From Humulus lupulus (lineage: Eukaryota > Streptophyta > Magnoliopsida > Rosales > Cannabaceae), in contig NC_084801.1 in assembly GCF_963169125.1 (NCBI RefSeq), positions 113,611,061 through 113,675,060 of the forward strand: 64,000 nucleotides of DNA, in the 5' to 3' direction. Of this stretch, positions 21,943 to 32,445 are shown piece after piece (position 1 is the stretch's first letter; every line of letters starts with the position of its first letter). The notes under the pieces are model-generated. The model saw only the letters and a program-made list of their open reading frames with translations, had not been told where the DNA came from and made no database searches. A program made the translations under genes and the position numbers.

Positions 21943-24082
21943 TAATTGTTATATTGAATTAATATGTAAATTTAATGAATATGTGATTGGAAATGCATGT
22001 TTAGGTGAATTAAATATGCATGTGGGCCCCATTTGGTTGTTAGGGACATATTTGTAATTTTAGCCCGTTGAGGGAATAAATGTAATATTTGTATATGTTG
22101 TGATTGATACCACGTGTGAGTGGTGATATAATTGTGATGCACGTTCCGAGACGGTCCTAGGGAGCTGTTTTCCTAAAAGTCACAACGGGGTTAAAAACCC
22201 GGCTCGAGAGGAGCCTAGGGGTATTTAGGGAATATTATAACTTGAGTATGAGAATTATTGAGAAATGGTAGTGGCACTTTGGTAACTTGGGTAACTATAG
22301 GTAACTCTTGAGGATAGCTGTTTTAAGTGGGAAAGTGGTATTCTTGCAAGAGATTAAGGAAAAGTCTAGGATGCCCTTGAGGATTAGCTAGAATCTAAGT
22401 TAGAAAGGAGGGAAATTAGGTCATTTGGCTTAGGTGATAGATAAGCTTTGGCTGAGGGAAAAGTTTAGAATGTTCTCACATTTTGGCTTATGCAAGAATT
22501 GTGTTTTGGGAGCTTTAGAGAGAACTAGATACCAGAAAGGAAGGAAGGAAGATCTCTAGAGTTTAGTGGGATCAAGAGGGGAATCAAGCCAAGGAAAAAC
22601 TAGAGGATTGTTCGGCATATTGAGGTAAGGAAATCTGAGTAATTATTTTGTAGAGTTTAGCTAAGAATGTTATTGTTTGAGAGTTGAATTGTGTGTTGTC
22701 TTGTGGATTATTGGAGTGAAGTTCAGATTAGGATTAGTGGAATTGAGCTTGGAATTGGATAGGGAAAGCAGCTCAAGGTCGAATCTCCATTTGAGGTGAG
22801 AGTTTCATGCATTTCTGAGGTTATGCTTTGTTATGGTTTAAGTTTAATGAAGTTTTGAACCATTTGGTGAATTATGGGTTCGAATGTGTATTTAAGCTAG
22901 TTGTTGTTATTTCTGGGTTACTATAATGTCTATTTGGGGTTGTAAGTTGATTTGGGACTTGGGAGTATCTTGGGGTCGATTTGGAAGAGTTTTGGCTCGG
23001 AAAATGTTGGGGAAAAACCCAGGATTTTGGGTTCGCGTTTGAGCGCTGCGGCCCTGTTCTTCCGCGCTGCGGCGCTAGGTTGAATCAGGAGGAGGGCATC
23101 ATTCTGGGCGCCACGACCCCTATAATAATGAGAGTGCTATGTATGTGTTGTGACTAGGTTTCCAGCGAGGCTCGGGTTAGGGGATCGTGCTCGAGATTTC
23201 GGTGCACAAGATGCTCGGGACACAGGTAAGAAAACTGTTGTACCCGTAGAGCATGTGTTGCAGGGCTCGACCCTATATGATTGTGTTGCAGGGCACAACC
23301 CTATATGATTGTGTTGCAGGGCATAGCCCTTTAATCAAGTTTATTCATGTTTAAGTATATGCTTAATTATGCTATGTGTGCATATATGTGAATGAACGGT
23401 AAGAGCCGGGAACGGCGAGGGCCAAGAACGGCGATGGCCGGGAACGGCGAAGGCCGAGAGCGGCAAGGCCGAGAACGGCAAGGGGCCGGGAGCAGAGTTT
23501 AGCACACAGAGTACGAGTTGCCAAGATAAGACCCTATATGATACATGGGATATCCTCATGGTGTGGACCGCGAACCCATGGCCTGGTAAAGCGCCTGGGA
23601 CGACATGTATGTGGTTAGCCTGATGATGGCTTATTTATATGTTAAGTGTTTGATATGCATATGTTATCTGCTTGTGAGGGTTTTCTTGTTGGGCTTCGAC
23701 TCACGCATGCTCTGTGGTGCAGGCAAGGGTAAGGGCAAGGGGAAAGTCGACCAACCATGAGTACGGAGAGCGTGAAGCAGCGCGTACATGTTTGGCCTGC
23801 CTGGCTGCCACAGCCATGGGTATTTTGGGAGATGATTGTACTAAACCCAGATTTTGTCGTTTAGCCGACTTTAGTTATACTTTTGAGTTGTAAATATTTT
23901 TAAACAGTATTTTGGGATTCCAAATGTTTAACGCTTTATGTTTTTCAGTAAATGGAACTATTTTTGAAGTTTATGACTCTGTTTATGGTTTAATTGCACT
24001 TCTGTCTTAAAACCTCGATTAGCGAGTTAAACGCACATTTTAAACTCACTTAGTAACGGCTCTAACGTAGTAGACCGTTACA
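21883..24082 (+). repeat. Tekay1 3' LTR (2200 bp)
   Basis: TGTAGCGACCC...CCGTTACA, paired with 7996-10344. It lacks about 165 bp present in the 5' copy at 9236-9405 (junction near 23124). It has three 28-bp repeat units at 23253-23331 and a GGCCGAGAACGGC-type array at about 23403-23490. It is followed by ctggt, the second target duplicate. Confidence 0.9.
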
Positions 24083-25222
24083 CTGGTCGACGGAATTCTG
24101 TATCGAAGAGGATACTCTATGCCACTCCTCAGGTGTATTTCAAAAGAAAAGGCCAAAGAATTAATGAGAGAGGTCAATGAAGGCTTTTGTGGGGACCACG
24201 CTGGGGGACAGAGTTTATCAAAAAAGATCCTAAGGCAAGGATACTTTTGGCCAACAATGAAAGAAGATTCGATGGAATTTTTGAGAAAATGCAACAAGTG
24301 TCAAAGATTCTCCAAGATCCCGCGAGCAGCCCCTAATGAGCTAAAGCAGATGCAAAGACCGTGGCCATTTGCAGTATGGGTTATAAACCTAATTGGATCT
24401 TTGCCCACAAGAAAAGGCAACGTCAAATACGGCGTAGTGGCTGTTGATTACTTCACAAAGTGGACCGAAGCTGAGCCACTTGCAACCATAACGACTAAGA
24501 AAGTGCAAGATTTTGTGGTCAAGAACATTGTGTGTCGCTATGGATTGCCAAGAAAAATTTTCTCAAACAATGGCACGCAGTTCGATAGTGATCTGTTCAC
24601 GGATTTTTGCGAGCGGTATGGAATTATAAAAATATTTTCTTCTAGTGCTCACCCTCAGGCAAACGAGCAAGTTGAGGCTGTCAATAAAACACTGAAAGAT
24701 ACTCTGAAGAAAAGGCTTGAGGAAGCAAATGGGGCATGGCCAGAGCAATTGCCTGAAGTCCTCTGGTCGTACAGAACATCCCATCGAATAGCAATGGGCC
24801 ATACTCCATTCTCCCTAGCTTATGGATATGGGGCTATGTTGCCTATTGAATTAGATCTGCCATCACGTCAGAGGATGACTTATGATCAAGGCTCCAATAG
24901 CCAGTTATTAATGGAATCTTTGGATTTGGTCGATGAAAAGCGCTAGCAAGCCCAACTCCGAGTAGCAGCTTACCAGCAAAAGGTCATCCAGTATTTCAAT
25001 TCTAAAGTACGTGAAAGGAAATTTAATGTGGGAGATCTAGTACTTAGAAGAGTTTTCCTCAACACCCGAGATCAGGCTGCTGGAGTACTCGGACCTAACT
25101 GGGAAGGACCGTATCGAATCGAAGAAGTCCTCCATCCAGGCACTTATGAACTTGCTCCCTTAAATGGAGATCTCATTTCTCGCTATTGGAATGGAGAACA
25201 CCTGCGCAAGTACTATCAATAA
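24083..25222 (+). pseudogene. Tat1 integrase, catalytic Asp replaced
   Basis: Continues the Tat1 pol frame after the nested insertion (VDGILYRRGYSMPLLRC). The zinc finger ends in CNKCQRFSKIP. The core has Asp in VAVDYFTKWTEAEP, but the second catalytic position reads FSNNGTQFDS, where S-D-N-G is expected, so the Asp is Asn. The Glu lies in QVEAVNKTLKDTLKKRLEE. A TAG at about 24944 splits the C-terminal domain; the last part (25028-25222) has FNVGDLVLRRVF and LGPNWEGPYRIEEV and ends with TAA at 25220. Both the stop and the Asn predict an inactive enzyme. Confidence 0.87.
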
Positions 25223-25947
25223 ACAATTATTCTTAAAGAACTGGCTTGTATTAATTTTACTTTTTACAAGTTTATGAACAACGGTTAGTCATTTTTGTGA
25301 TTGATCGCTTATAAATGTAAGATCATTTTATTGATCACTCGTATAGACACGATTTTCCATCTATTACGAGAAATAAAAAGGATAGTGCACAGCCAGTCAA
25401 TCTTGCCAAACTATTGTATTAATACATGTATTTGCTCATTACGTGTGTTGTTTCGCTATATTATCGTTTTAAGTTCTCTACCACGAGTAGAAATGTTCGA
25501 ACAGGTTTTGGTCAAGGAAAGTGACCGAGAACCTAAAGCTCCTCAATCACTTGGGGGGCATATAAGGTATCTAGTAAGCAAAGCATATCAAGAGGTATGT
25601 AAACACACATGCAAAATAAGTGAAAGCATGCTACGGTACTTAGAGTATTTTTCAAAATTTTGTTATTTTGTTAAATCAAACCAAAGTACTATACTAAGTT
25701 CAGTCATGCGAATAGATGTCATAATAGAATGCAAATATTATAATATCAAAAATGAAGTCTTTTACACCGCGAGCAGTCACTGCTCAGATGTAATTGTCTA
25801 TTAAAAGGAAAAGCTGCCCATGTAGCAATAAAAGTAAATTGTCTTTACATCACGAACCATAAGTCGTGTATTTAAAAATAAAATTTAAAGAAAAAAAAGA
25901 TAAAGTTACGAAGCGACCGGAGGATCCTGCTAAGGCTCTTGTGGCTG
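25223..25947 (+). other. Tat1 spacer between integrase and antisense gene
   Basis: AT-rich non-coding sequence. A 167-codon open frame (25301-25804) has no recognisable domain and an unlikely composition, so I do not call it a gene. The region contains the polypurine-like motif at 25546-25561. No tandem array is visible here, unlike the same region of Tat2. Confidence 0.7.
25546..25561 (+). other. Internal polypurine-like motif of Tat1
   Basis: ATCACTTGGGGGGCAT, 324 bp after the integrase stop. The identical 16 nt occurs in the corresponding place of Tat2 (51809-51824, - strand). It resembles the terminal polypurine tract ACTTGGGGGGCAAA at 29446-29458. Confidence 0.65.
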
Positions 25948-28900
25948 TTAATCGACCGTAACTCCAACGTCTTCCTGGACGCCCTCAATGCCTGTTGCTA
26001 AAGAGATCTCGGGAGACCCTTGAGTCTTCTCTTCTTCCAAGTGAGCAGCACACCTCGCCAGCTCCACCTCCCTTATATGATCTGGTAGATAGGAAAAGTT
26101 AGCGTTGGGATTGCATTTCCAAAACATATAGAAACACTCAAACGCCGCCCCTCGTAGTTTTCAAGGTTGTGGGCGTTCGCCTCCTCCAATTCAACATTCT
26201 CCTTGCAGCTTATCTCCAGCTCTGCTTGAAGCTTGTGGGCTTCCCCATAGTTCATAAGAGAGGCCTCTTTATACTGCTCCTTGGAAGCAGTGATCTTGGA
26301 GATTGAAGCTTCCTTCTTATTCAGCTCCCCTCCGAGGGAGGCGAGCTTAGCCTCGGACATTTGCAGCGCCTCGATATGCTTCGCCTCGATCTCCTTGAGT
26401 GCATCAGTATGCTTCACTTCAACTTCATTGAGCTGCTCAGCGTGTTAAACTTCGATTGTTTTGAACTGCTCGGCATGTTGGGCCTCGGTTGCGCCAAGCT
26501 GGTTGCTAAGCCTTTTTTTGAAATGAGCAGCCAGTACCCTCGAACTCCGCCAGCCGGAGCTCATGGTGAGAACTCCCTGTGATCAGAAAAAGATAAAGTT
26601 GTTAGTATAAATAAATTGGCAAGGAAAATTAATAAAGTATTGTAAAAACTGTGACTTACGCTAAGCACTTCGTTCAGTGCATGGTTTAAGACCTGGTCGA
26701 CTGCCATAGAGCCTTTCTCGTTGATAGCCTCCCGGATGCGGCGGTGCTTTGTTATCTTGGTCAGCCTATCTTTGGCTGAATTAAGCACCACACTTGTGAG
26801 ATCTTCTCTTGAGGCTTCTTTTGGGCGACCATCAGGTGTCTGGTTGGTGGAAGCTAGAGGAGTGAGGTTAGTAGGTGCTGCAGGAGGAGTCTATTCGATT
26901 GGAGCTGGGGGGTTTGGATTGACAGGAGTTGGCAGAGGAGTTGTCTCTTTGGTAGGAGTTAGCGGAGGAGGATCCTCTGTTTGAGCCTTCTTCACGAAGG
27001 GGTTGCTGTAGCCCTCCCCAGGCTGGCTCTTGCTGGACATTTTCCTGCTCACCGATTTGGCGTATAGGTCGAAAGCTCTGTTAGCAAGCATGTCTGCAAG
27101 GAAGAAATCATACGAACAGTCAGTCAATATAATAAAAGGAGCTTTCCAAGTTAAGGAAACAAGGGCAAAGAAATTAAAAGTATAATACCCAAGCTATAAT
27201 TACTGGTCGCTACACTATTTACTTTACTAGTGCTACACTCACTCTTTGGCCTGAAGAAGTCTGAATTTAAAGCAGGGGTGTGTTTAAAGTTGATGTCCCC
27301 ATCAAATAGGTGACAAGGAATAGACAGACTATCTAAAAGTGAAAAATTAGTATCGTTCTCATCGGATGATTTAAGAATAGGTTCAGGGTGTTCGGAAACC
27401 TTCTTATTGCCCTTCCCTAAATGGACCGGAGCAGCGGCAGGTCGCAGGGTGTCGGAAGGTTCATTGATGGTCACTCCAGTTGCCCTCCTCGTCGGGGGTT
27501 GTGACACATCTTGGTGTTGTTCGGGGACTTCTCCACCGGTGGCACTCCCTGCTGTTGATTCCCTCATGTCCTAGTAAGGTGCCAGAAGGCCGACCAACCT
27601 TAGATTGGCCTATGTGACCAGCTCTTTGATGCTTTTTTCTACGTCGGTCATGCTAGCCAAAGATGCCGCCTATATCTCCATCTCTGGAGTAGGAGTTGGT
27701 CGTAGCCATGGACCTGAACGACATAAAAGTTCTAATAAACGCGTGGGAAAGCTAAAGGAATTTAAGCGACCAATGAATAAAGAATTTACCTCCTTCAGTG
27801 AAGGCCAAGTTGTTGGCAACCAGGTCTGTGGTTAAAAAGTACTCCTGGAAGTAATTTCCTACATTGGATTTATAGGTGGTCTCACTTAGGAAAACGTGAG
27901 TCAATTCCTAGTGGCAGAAATGAAGAAACCCTGTGTTGTTTTGGTTGGGGTTGGACTTGATATTGAACAAGTAGTTGATCTCATGTGGCGTGGGAACATG
28001 CCACTTTTTATGGCTATAGAGGATATAGAGAGCAGAAAGTGTTCTATACCCGTTTGGAGTTATTTGAAAAGGAGGGACCCCAAAATAATTGGCCACTCCA
28101 TGGTAAAAAGGATGGAGAGACAAGATTGCTCCTGCCTCAAATGGTATCTCGACCAGGCGCTGAAGGCGCCGCTAGGCAGGTTTGCCCACTGGTCGATGGT
28201 GGGTTTGAATAAGGTTACCCCGGGAAGTCCATACTTCCTATGGTAATTGGTTAGCATCCTAGCATTAATGTTGCTAGGGGGTGCAATGTACCACTTGACG
28301 TCTGGTCGAAGGACATCCCAGGGTTGGGCTTGAGCTTGGATTCCTGGCTCAAGGGTGTTTTCAGCTCGACCGCTAGTCGAAGGAATTTCAGCCTGAGGAG
28401 CAAGCTAGGGTTGGTTGGTTTCTTTTTCGGGGCTGTGGATTTTACTCTACCCATGTTTGATGGATTGGTCGAAGGTCTGTTAGATGAGGTATTGGAAAAA
28501 GGAATCTCCAGAATGAGTAACGATGGTTGTTCTTCGTCCTCGAACAGTTGAGCAAGTAGGTTGTCGTCGATTGGCCTCTCACCTCCCCAGGGATCGTGCA
28601 TGAAAATCTATGAACAAAGAAGGGGAGATGAGAATCTACGATCCAAAAGACCAAGAGGTGTAAACAGTTGGAACAACGTTGCTCGTGTATAAAAGTTAAG
28701 CTTTTATACGCCTAGCAGCATTCTAACAAAAACACTAGGTTCTATGCGAACAGTTTGGAAAACGGATCAAAAAGCAGAAGTAAAAAGTTTTTCAGGAGAA
28801 ACTTTTTCGACTCTGAAGGGGTGGGAAAAACCCAGTTTTTCTACAAGCTTAAAAATCAAATTTTTACTTCGATTTATGCCCTAAATTTATTATCCTAACT

Positions 28901-29157
28901 ACCAAACTGATCCTTAACCCCTGCAAAGTCAAGCTCAAATCTACGTGCCCTTTTTACCTTGAAACAATTTTTTCAAGAACTCAAAAACTCATAATCTAAA
29001 AGGGAGATAAAACAGATATTGCATGGTATCTCAACAACTGAAAAGTTTGAGAAACTTACTTGTATAGAGGATGGAGTAGAGCTCTGAGGCGATAACTCAA
29101 TTTGGTTGGGCAAGAACTTCGTGAATCGTCAAAGACCGTCTGAGCTTCTGAAGACAT
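25948..29157 (-). pseudogene. Tat1 antisense extra gene (aORF), five exons, broken
   Basis: A gene on the strand opposite to pol, between integrase and 3' LTR. My model: exon 1 29157-29060, exon 2 28607-27790, exon 3 27713-27189, exon 4 27093-26660, exon 5 26576-25948. The introns are 452, 76, 95 and 83 nt and all begin GT and end AG; splicing at introns 2, 3 and 4 keeps the frame. Exon 2 has the motif PPFQITPNGYRTLSALYILY, resembling plant 'putative gypsy type transposon' proteins (PF04195-like, from memory). Exon 5 is a coiled coil with 11-residue repeats (HTDALKEIEAK, HIEALQMSEAK), ending in CFYMFWKCNPNANFSYLPD and TAA at 25948-25950. Stops in exons 2, 3, 4 and 5 and frameshifts in exons 1 and 2 show it is dead here. 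Function unknown. Confidence 0.72.
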
Positions 29158-29227
29158 TACGCCTTATTAATCGGTGTTCTTGAGGATAAAGGTAAAACGT
29201 AATAAGCGAAAAATGATTATGAGGGAT

Positions 29228-29235
29228 TATTTATA
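29228..29235 (-). promoter_or_regulatory. TATA box for Tat1 antisense gene
   Basis: TATAAATA on the - strand, about 70 nt upstream of the antisense gene's first ATG (29157). The spacing suits a start site near 29200. Tat2 has an equivalent box at 38070-38077, about 150 nt before its first ATG. Confidence 0.5.
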
Positions 29236-29443
29236 TTAGTCGAGGAGCAGTTACTGAGGTAATCATGAGGGGTAACTTTCCAAGGCATGGGTAAGTGCAA
29301 TAGCTGTCAGACCACCTTTGGGAAATCAAAAAGACATGATTAGTTGCCATTTTCGAGAAGGCATGGACGGCTCTGACAGATTTGATGGGGCATGCGAAAG
29401 GTCGGTCACCTAAGTTTACTTTATGCTGGTCACAGTAAAATAA

Positions 29444-29458
29444 ACTTGGGGGGCAAAT
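29444..29458 (+). other. Tat1 polypurine tract
   Basis: aaacttggggggcaa, directly upstream of the 3' LTR, the expected plus-strand priming site. Confidence 0.85.
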
Positions 29459-30069
29459 GTTTACCCAAAAATGGCTCCTGATGACGTGGCAAGGATTTCT
29501 TACACGTGGTAGTTTTAAGTGAAGGGATCCTGTTCGATCATCGACCAAATAATTATTGATTCGTCAAGTCTCGCAATTTGGTGCGACCAGTCTGGTTGCA
29601 TACTTTCATTTACTTTCTTTGAGATACACAATCTTGTAATAATTACATTTATTATGTTTCCTTTTATTACCTTGATATAGTGATCTTAATTTTAATTAAG
29701 GCCCATCAGCCCATGTAACCCTCTTGAGCCTATAAATAGGAAGAAGAGGGCTCAAGGGAGGGACTTTTGACTTTTGACTTTTGAACTTTTTATCTTTGTA
29801 TTCAGAGATAAAATCATAGTGTGATTATCCACCGAGATTGTAATCCTCTAAAGACTTGTGAAACTCGTGAACCCTAGTTCATTGATCACAATATTGGGAT
29901 TCAATATCAATAAGAACACTAAGTGGACGTAGGTCATTACCATCCGATTGGGGCTGAACCACAATAAATCAGTTGTGTTATTTACTTTCCATTTGATTCT
30001 CTTCTTGTTTTCATCTCATTTCCTGTCGTTATTTTGACTCCGTGTCGTTGGTCAAATCAAGGGTCAACA
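29459..30069 (+). repeat. Tat1 3' LTR (611 bp)
   Basis: Begins TGTTTACCC and ends GGTCAACA. Carries the TATA box ctataaatagg at 29730-29740. The 5' LTR matches from 29598 onward. No target duplicate can be checked, because the 5' end of Tat1 is lost. Confidence 0.88.
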
Positions 30070-30359
30070 ATTTCTGATGATGGTGGTTTTTATACCCTTT
30101 TGTTTCTCTTCAAGCCTGGCGATACTATTCTAATCACAACTGGTGGAATGCACCTGGTAAATCTCAAACTATAAACCGTGCTCTCTTGAATCTTGCATAT
30201 TTGAATATATTTTTACTTGTTTAAATAAATAGACAGAACTGTCATTTGAAATATTTATGTAAATATTGATATTGTTATTTGTTTGTTACAACTTTTGTTG
30301 ATTCGAATTCTTTTCAGATTGGTGGAGGTGAGATTCCTGATGAAATTACCCTCTATAAG
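30070..30359 (+). pseudogene. Possible two-exon host-gene fragment, unidentified
   Basis: The 290 bp between two retroelements look unlike either. An open stretch ending FKPGDTILITTGGMHL is followed at 30157 by GTAAAT, then a 161-nt AT-rich segment ending TTTTCAG at 30317. Then comes an open stretch IGGGEIPDEITLYK in the same phase. This has the form of two plant exons and an intron. I do not recognise the protein. It could be a flank of the insertion site or a captured gene piece. It runs into LTR-like sequence at about 30360. Confidence 0.4.
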
Positions 30360-31880
30360 GCATACAAAAGAGAGAACCCTTAGTCCCATTACGAATCCAC
30401 AACCGGGTGCAGTTTTCTTACCTTTAATTTCCAACCACTTCGATTACGAGAAATGCCCCTTGAGCACGATCCGTCTCCCGAGCCCTAGCTTTTACCTAGT
30501 CACAACCAAGATAAGGGATTCCATTAATATTCGAATAAGGTTTCTGGATGAAGTTCTAGCTCCCGGGACATCGAATTCCACCAAGCACGGTGGTGGAATC
30601 GATCCCGAGCACCCTAGGTTAGGTTCCCATGCTTAAAACCTTAAAACAACCAAAAATTCCCTTAAGGGACGCGGCCCTTGAAACCCATACCGCGGCCCGC
30701 CCCTGAAACAGAGGCTAGGCCTCTCTGAGGATAGACACGTGCCGCGGCCTTGCCCTATGGCACCGCGGCGCTTCCACACTGTAGAGCCTCCTTGGCTCTT
30801 CTTTGCTTCACAGGGCCGCGACACTCTAGAACAGAGCCGCGGCCCAGCCCCTCGTGCCCAGAAAAGCAACCATTTTTAACATCCCAACCTTGCTCAAAAC
30901 CACCCCAAACCATCCTAATTCCAAAACCCATTGATCACAAAACTTCTAACATGATTCAAGCAACATAATCCAGCAAAAACCTAACTTCGAAACTCATTAA
31001 AATCCCATTTTAATTTCTGAAACCCAAAAGCTCAAGAACATAAAAACCAACAATGAAACACCAGAATTCAACCATTAGATCATAGATTCAAGCTTACCTC
31101 CACTGCAGAACCAACTCCCTTAACGATTCCTGAGCTAAAACCCAAGCTTTCTAGCTTCAATTGAGTCCTTAAATTTCAAAACCATAAACACTTTAAAACC
31201 CAGCCAAAACACAAAATTAATCACCATGCACAAAGCCTATATCTTTCCTCAGTTCTTGATTGAACCCCTTAGCTGAACACTGGAATAATCCTTCAAGATT
31301 CCAGCCTAAACCACTGAATTCCCAATTGAATTCCTTAAGTTTTCTGTGGTTTTTCTTTGAGAGAGAAAGGGAGAAAGAGGGAGGGTCGGTTCCTTGTGTT
31401 CCACTATGTTCTGAGATTTTACTTAGTCTATCCCTAGGTGATTAAGTTAATCCCAAGGCTCGGGGTGCCAGAAACGTCCCCGAGGGCAAAATGGTCAAAT
31501 TCCCCAGTATTCCCACCTAGACTTCCTAACCTCAAATATATCTCTAGTTATTTATTTCCATAACCCGATAACCTAAATAACCATCCAATACCTGAAATAC
31601 CCCTTGACTTGCACAAAGTCAAGTATTAAGCCCCGTTGTGACTTTCCTGCTAACTAGCTCCCTAGGATCGCCTCAAGTCGCATGCTACAGATTTGCCCAC
31701 ATGATAATGTGGTTCTCACAGTTATAGCATATAATCACATTTACATTCATATAACCATATAAGCATGCTTATCGTATAATCAGGCATTAAATTAATAAAC
31801 ACACACACATAAGCCACTTATGCCCTCCCGGCACACTAATCAAGGCCCTTAAGCCATATTAGTGATTTTGGGTCGTTATA
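30360..31880 (-). repeat. 3' LTR of deleted Tekay-like element, truncated
   Basis: Aligns with about 33225-34684 of the partner LTR. It lacks the roughly 780 bp that in the partner lie at 32446-33225. It contains a strong cluster of ccgcgg/gccgcg motifs at 30665-30850 that is largely reduced in the partner (about 33525-33560). Confidence 0.8.
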
Positions 31881-32445
31881 GGCTGGTGGAGGGTTTTGGC
31901 CCTGATCATCATCTCTAGTCTCAGATCTAGTGTCGGCTAGTCACGAAGATTTTCTTGGACGCATAGCTATCCAAGTTATTCTGCAATCAACGACTCGGCA
32001 ATCAGACCAGGATGACAGGGTAATGCTTTTCCAAAATCCACCAATGGAACATAATCAATCACAAGCAATCAAAATATAGGCATTTATCCACATGCACTAG
32101 CACTGCTAATAAGCATGCCCCAACATCACCATACAACAGTCAGGATATAGACATCCATCCATACATTCACCCATATATACGCGATATGCAATTAATTATT
32201 CAAATATTCATTTACATGCATAGCAATGCTAATAAGCACACCTCAATATAATCACACAGCAGTTAAGAGCCAGGCTCTATCAGTATCTCATGCTTCCTAT
32301 TAATCCAACAGATAACAAAATTCATAATTCTTTCTAAGCACACATACACATTACCAAACCCTGAATCGAGCTTGTCTCTAGTAGTAAATGTACATGTCCA
32401 GCCAGTCTTCAGGAACATTTAAACCTAGGACGCTCTGATACCAAG
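31881..32445 (-). pseudogene. Leader and first gag codons of deleted Tekay-like element
   Basis: On the - strand the primer site TGGTATCAGAGC (32432-32443) follows the LTR, then about 480 bp of leader, then a stretch matching the start of Tekay gag (D-D-Q-G-Q-N-P-P-P motif near 31890). It then stops and LTR begins. There is no further coding sequence. Confidence 0.7.

Larger units (their letters stand above)
7996..24082 (+). mobile_element. Tekay1: Tekay/Del-type chromovirus inserted in Tat1
   Basis: A Ty3/gypsy chromovirus with long LTRs (7996-10344 and 21883-24082), a Met-tRNA primer site, gag, protease-RT-RNase H-integrase and a C-terminal chromodomain, which together place it in the Tekay (Del) clade. 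Its ends are TGTAG...TTACA. The target duplication is ctgat/ctggt, differing at one base. Removing the element and one duplication restores the Tat1 reading frame. It is interrupted at 14996-21654 by the TR-GAG element. By eye the LTRs differ at about 5% over the first 230 bp, plus a 165-bp deletion in the 3' LTR. Several stops make it non-autonomous. Confidence 0.92.
2656..30069 (+). mobile_element. Tat1: Tat-lineage element, outermost of a three-level nest
   Basis: A Tat retrotransposon with a truncated 5' LTR (2656-3119), gag, protease, RT, two RNase H domains, integrase, an antisense extra gene and a complete 3' LTR (29459-30069). Its pol is interrupted between 7995 and 24083 by a chromovirus. 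The RNase H/integrase linker reads on across the gap: codons before 7996 and after 24082 rejoin once a 5-bp duplication (ctgat at 7991-7995, ctggt at 24083-24087) is removed. Without the insertion the element is about 11.3 kb. The two LTRs differ at roughly 5-6% of positions over the shared 465 bp by eye. Multiple stops and frameshifts make it non-autonomous. Confidence 0.9.

Noticed and set aside
25301..25804. 167-codon open frame after the Tat1 integrase
   Set aside because: AT-driven composition, no domain, not present in the same place of Tat2, and it overlaps the polypurine-like motif.
30633..30968. Open frames in the cluster of ccgcggc motifs
   Set aside because: They lie in a truncated LTR and result from GC-rich sequence lacking stops.
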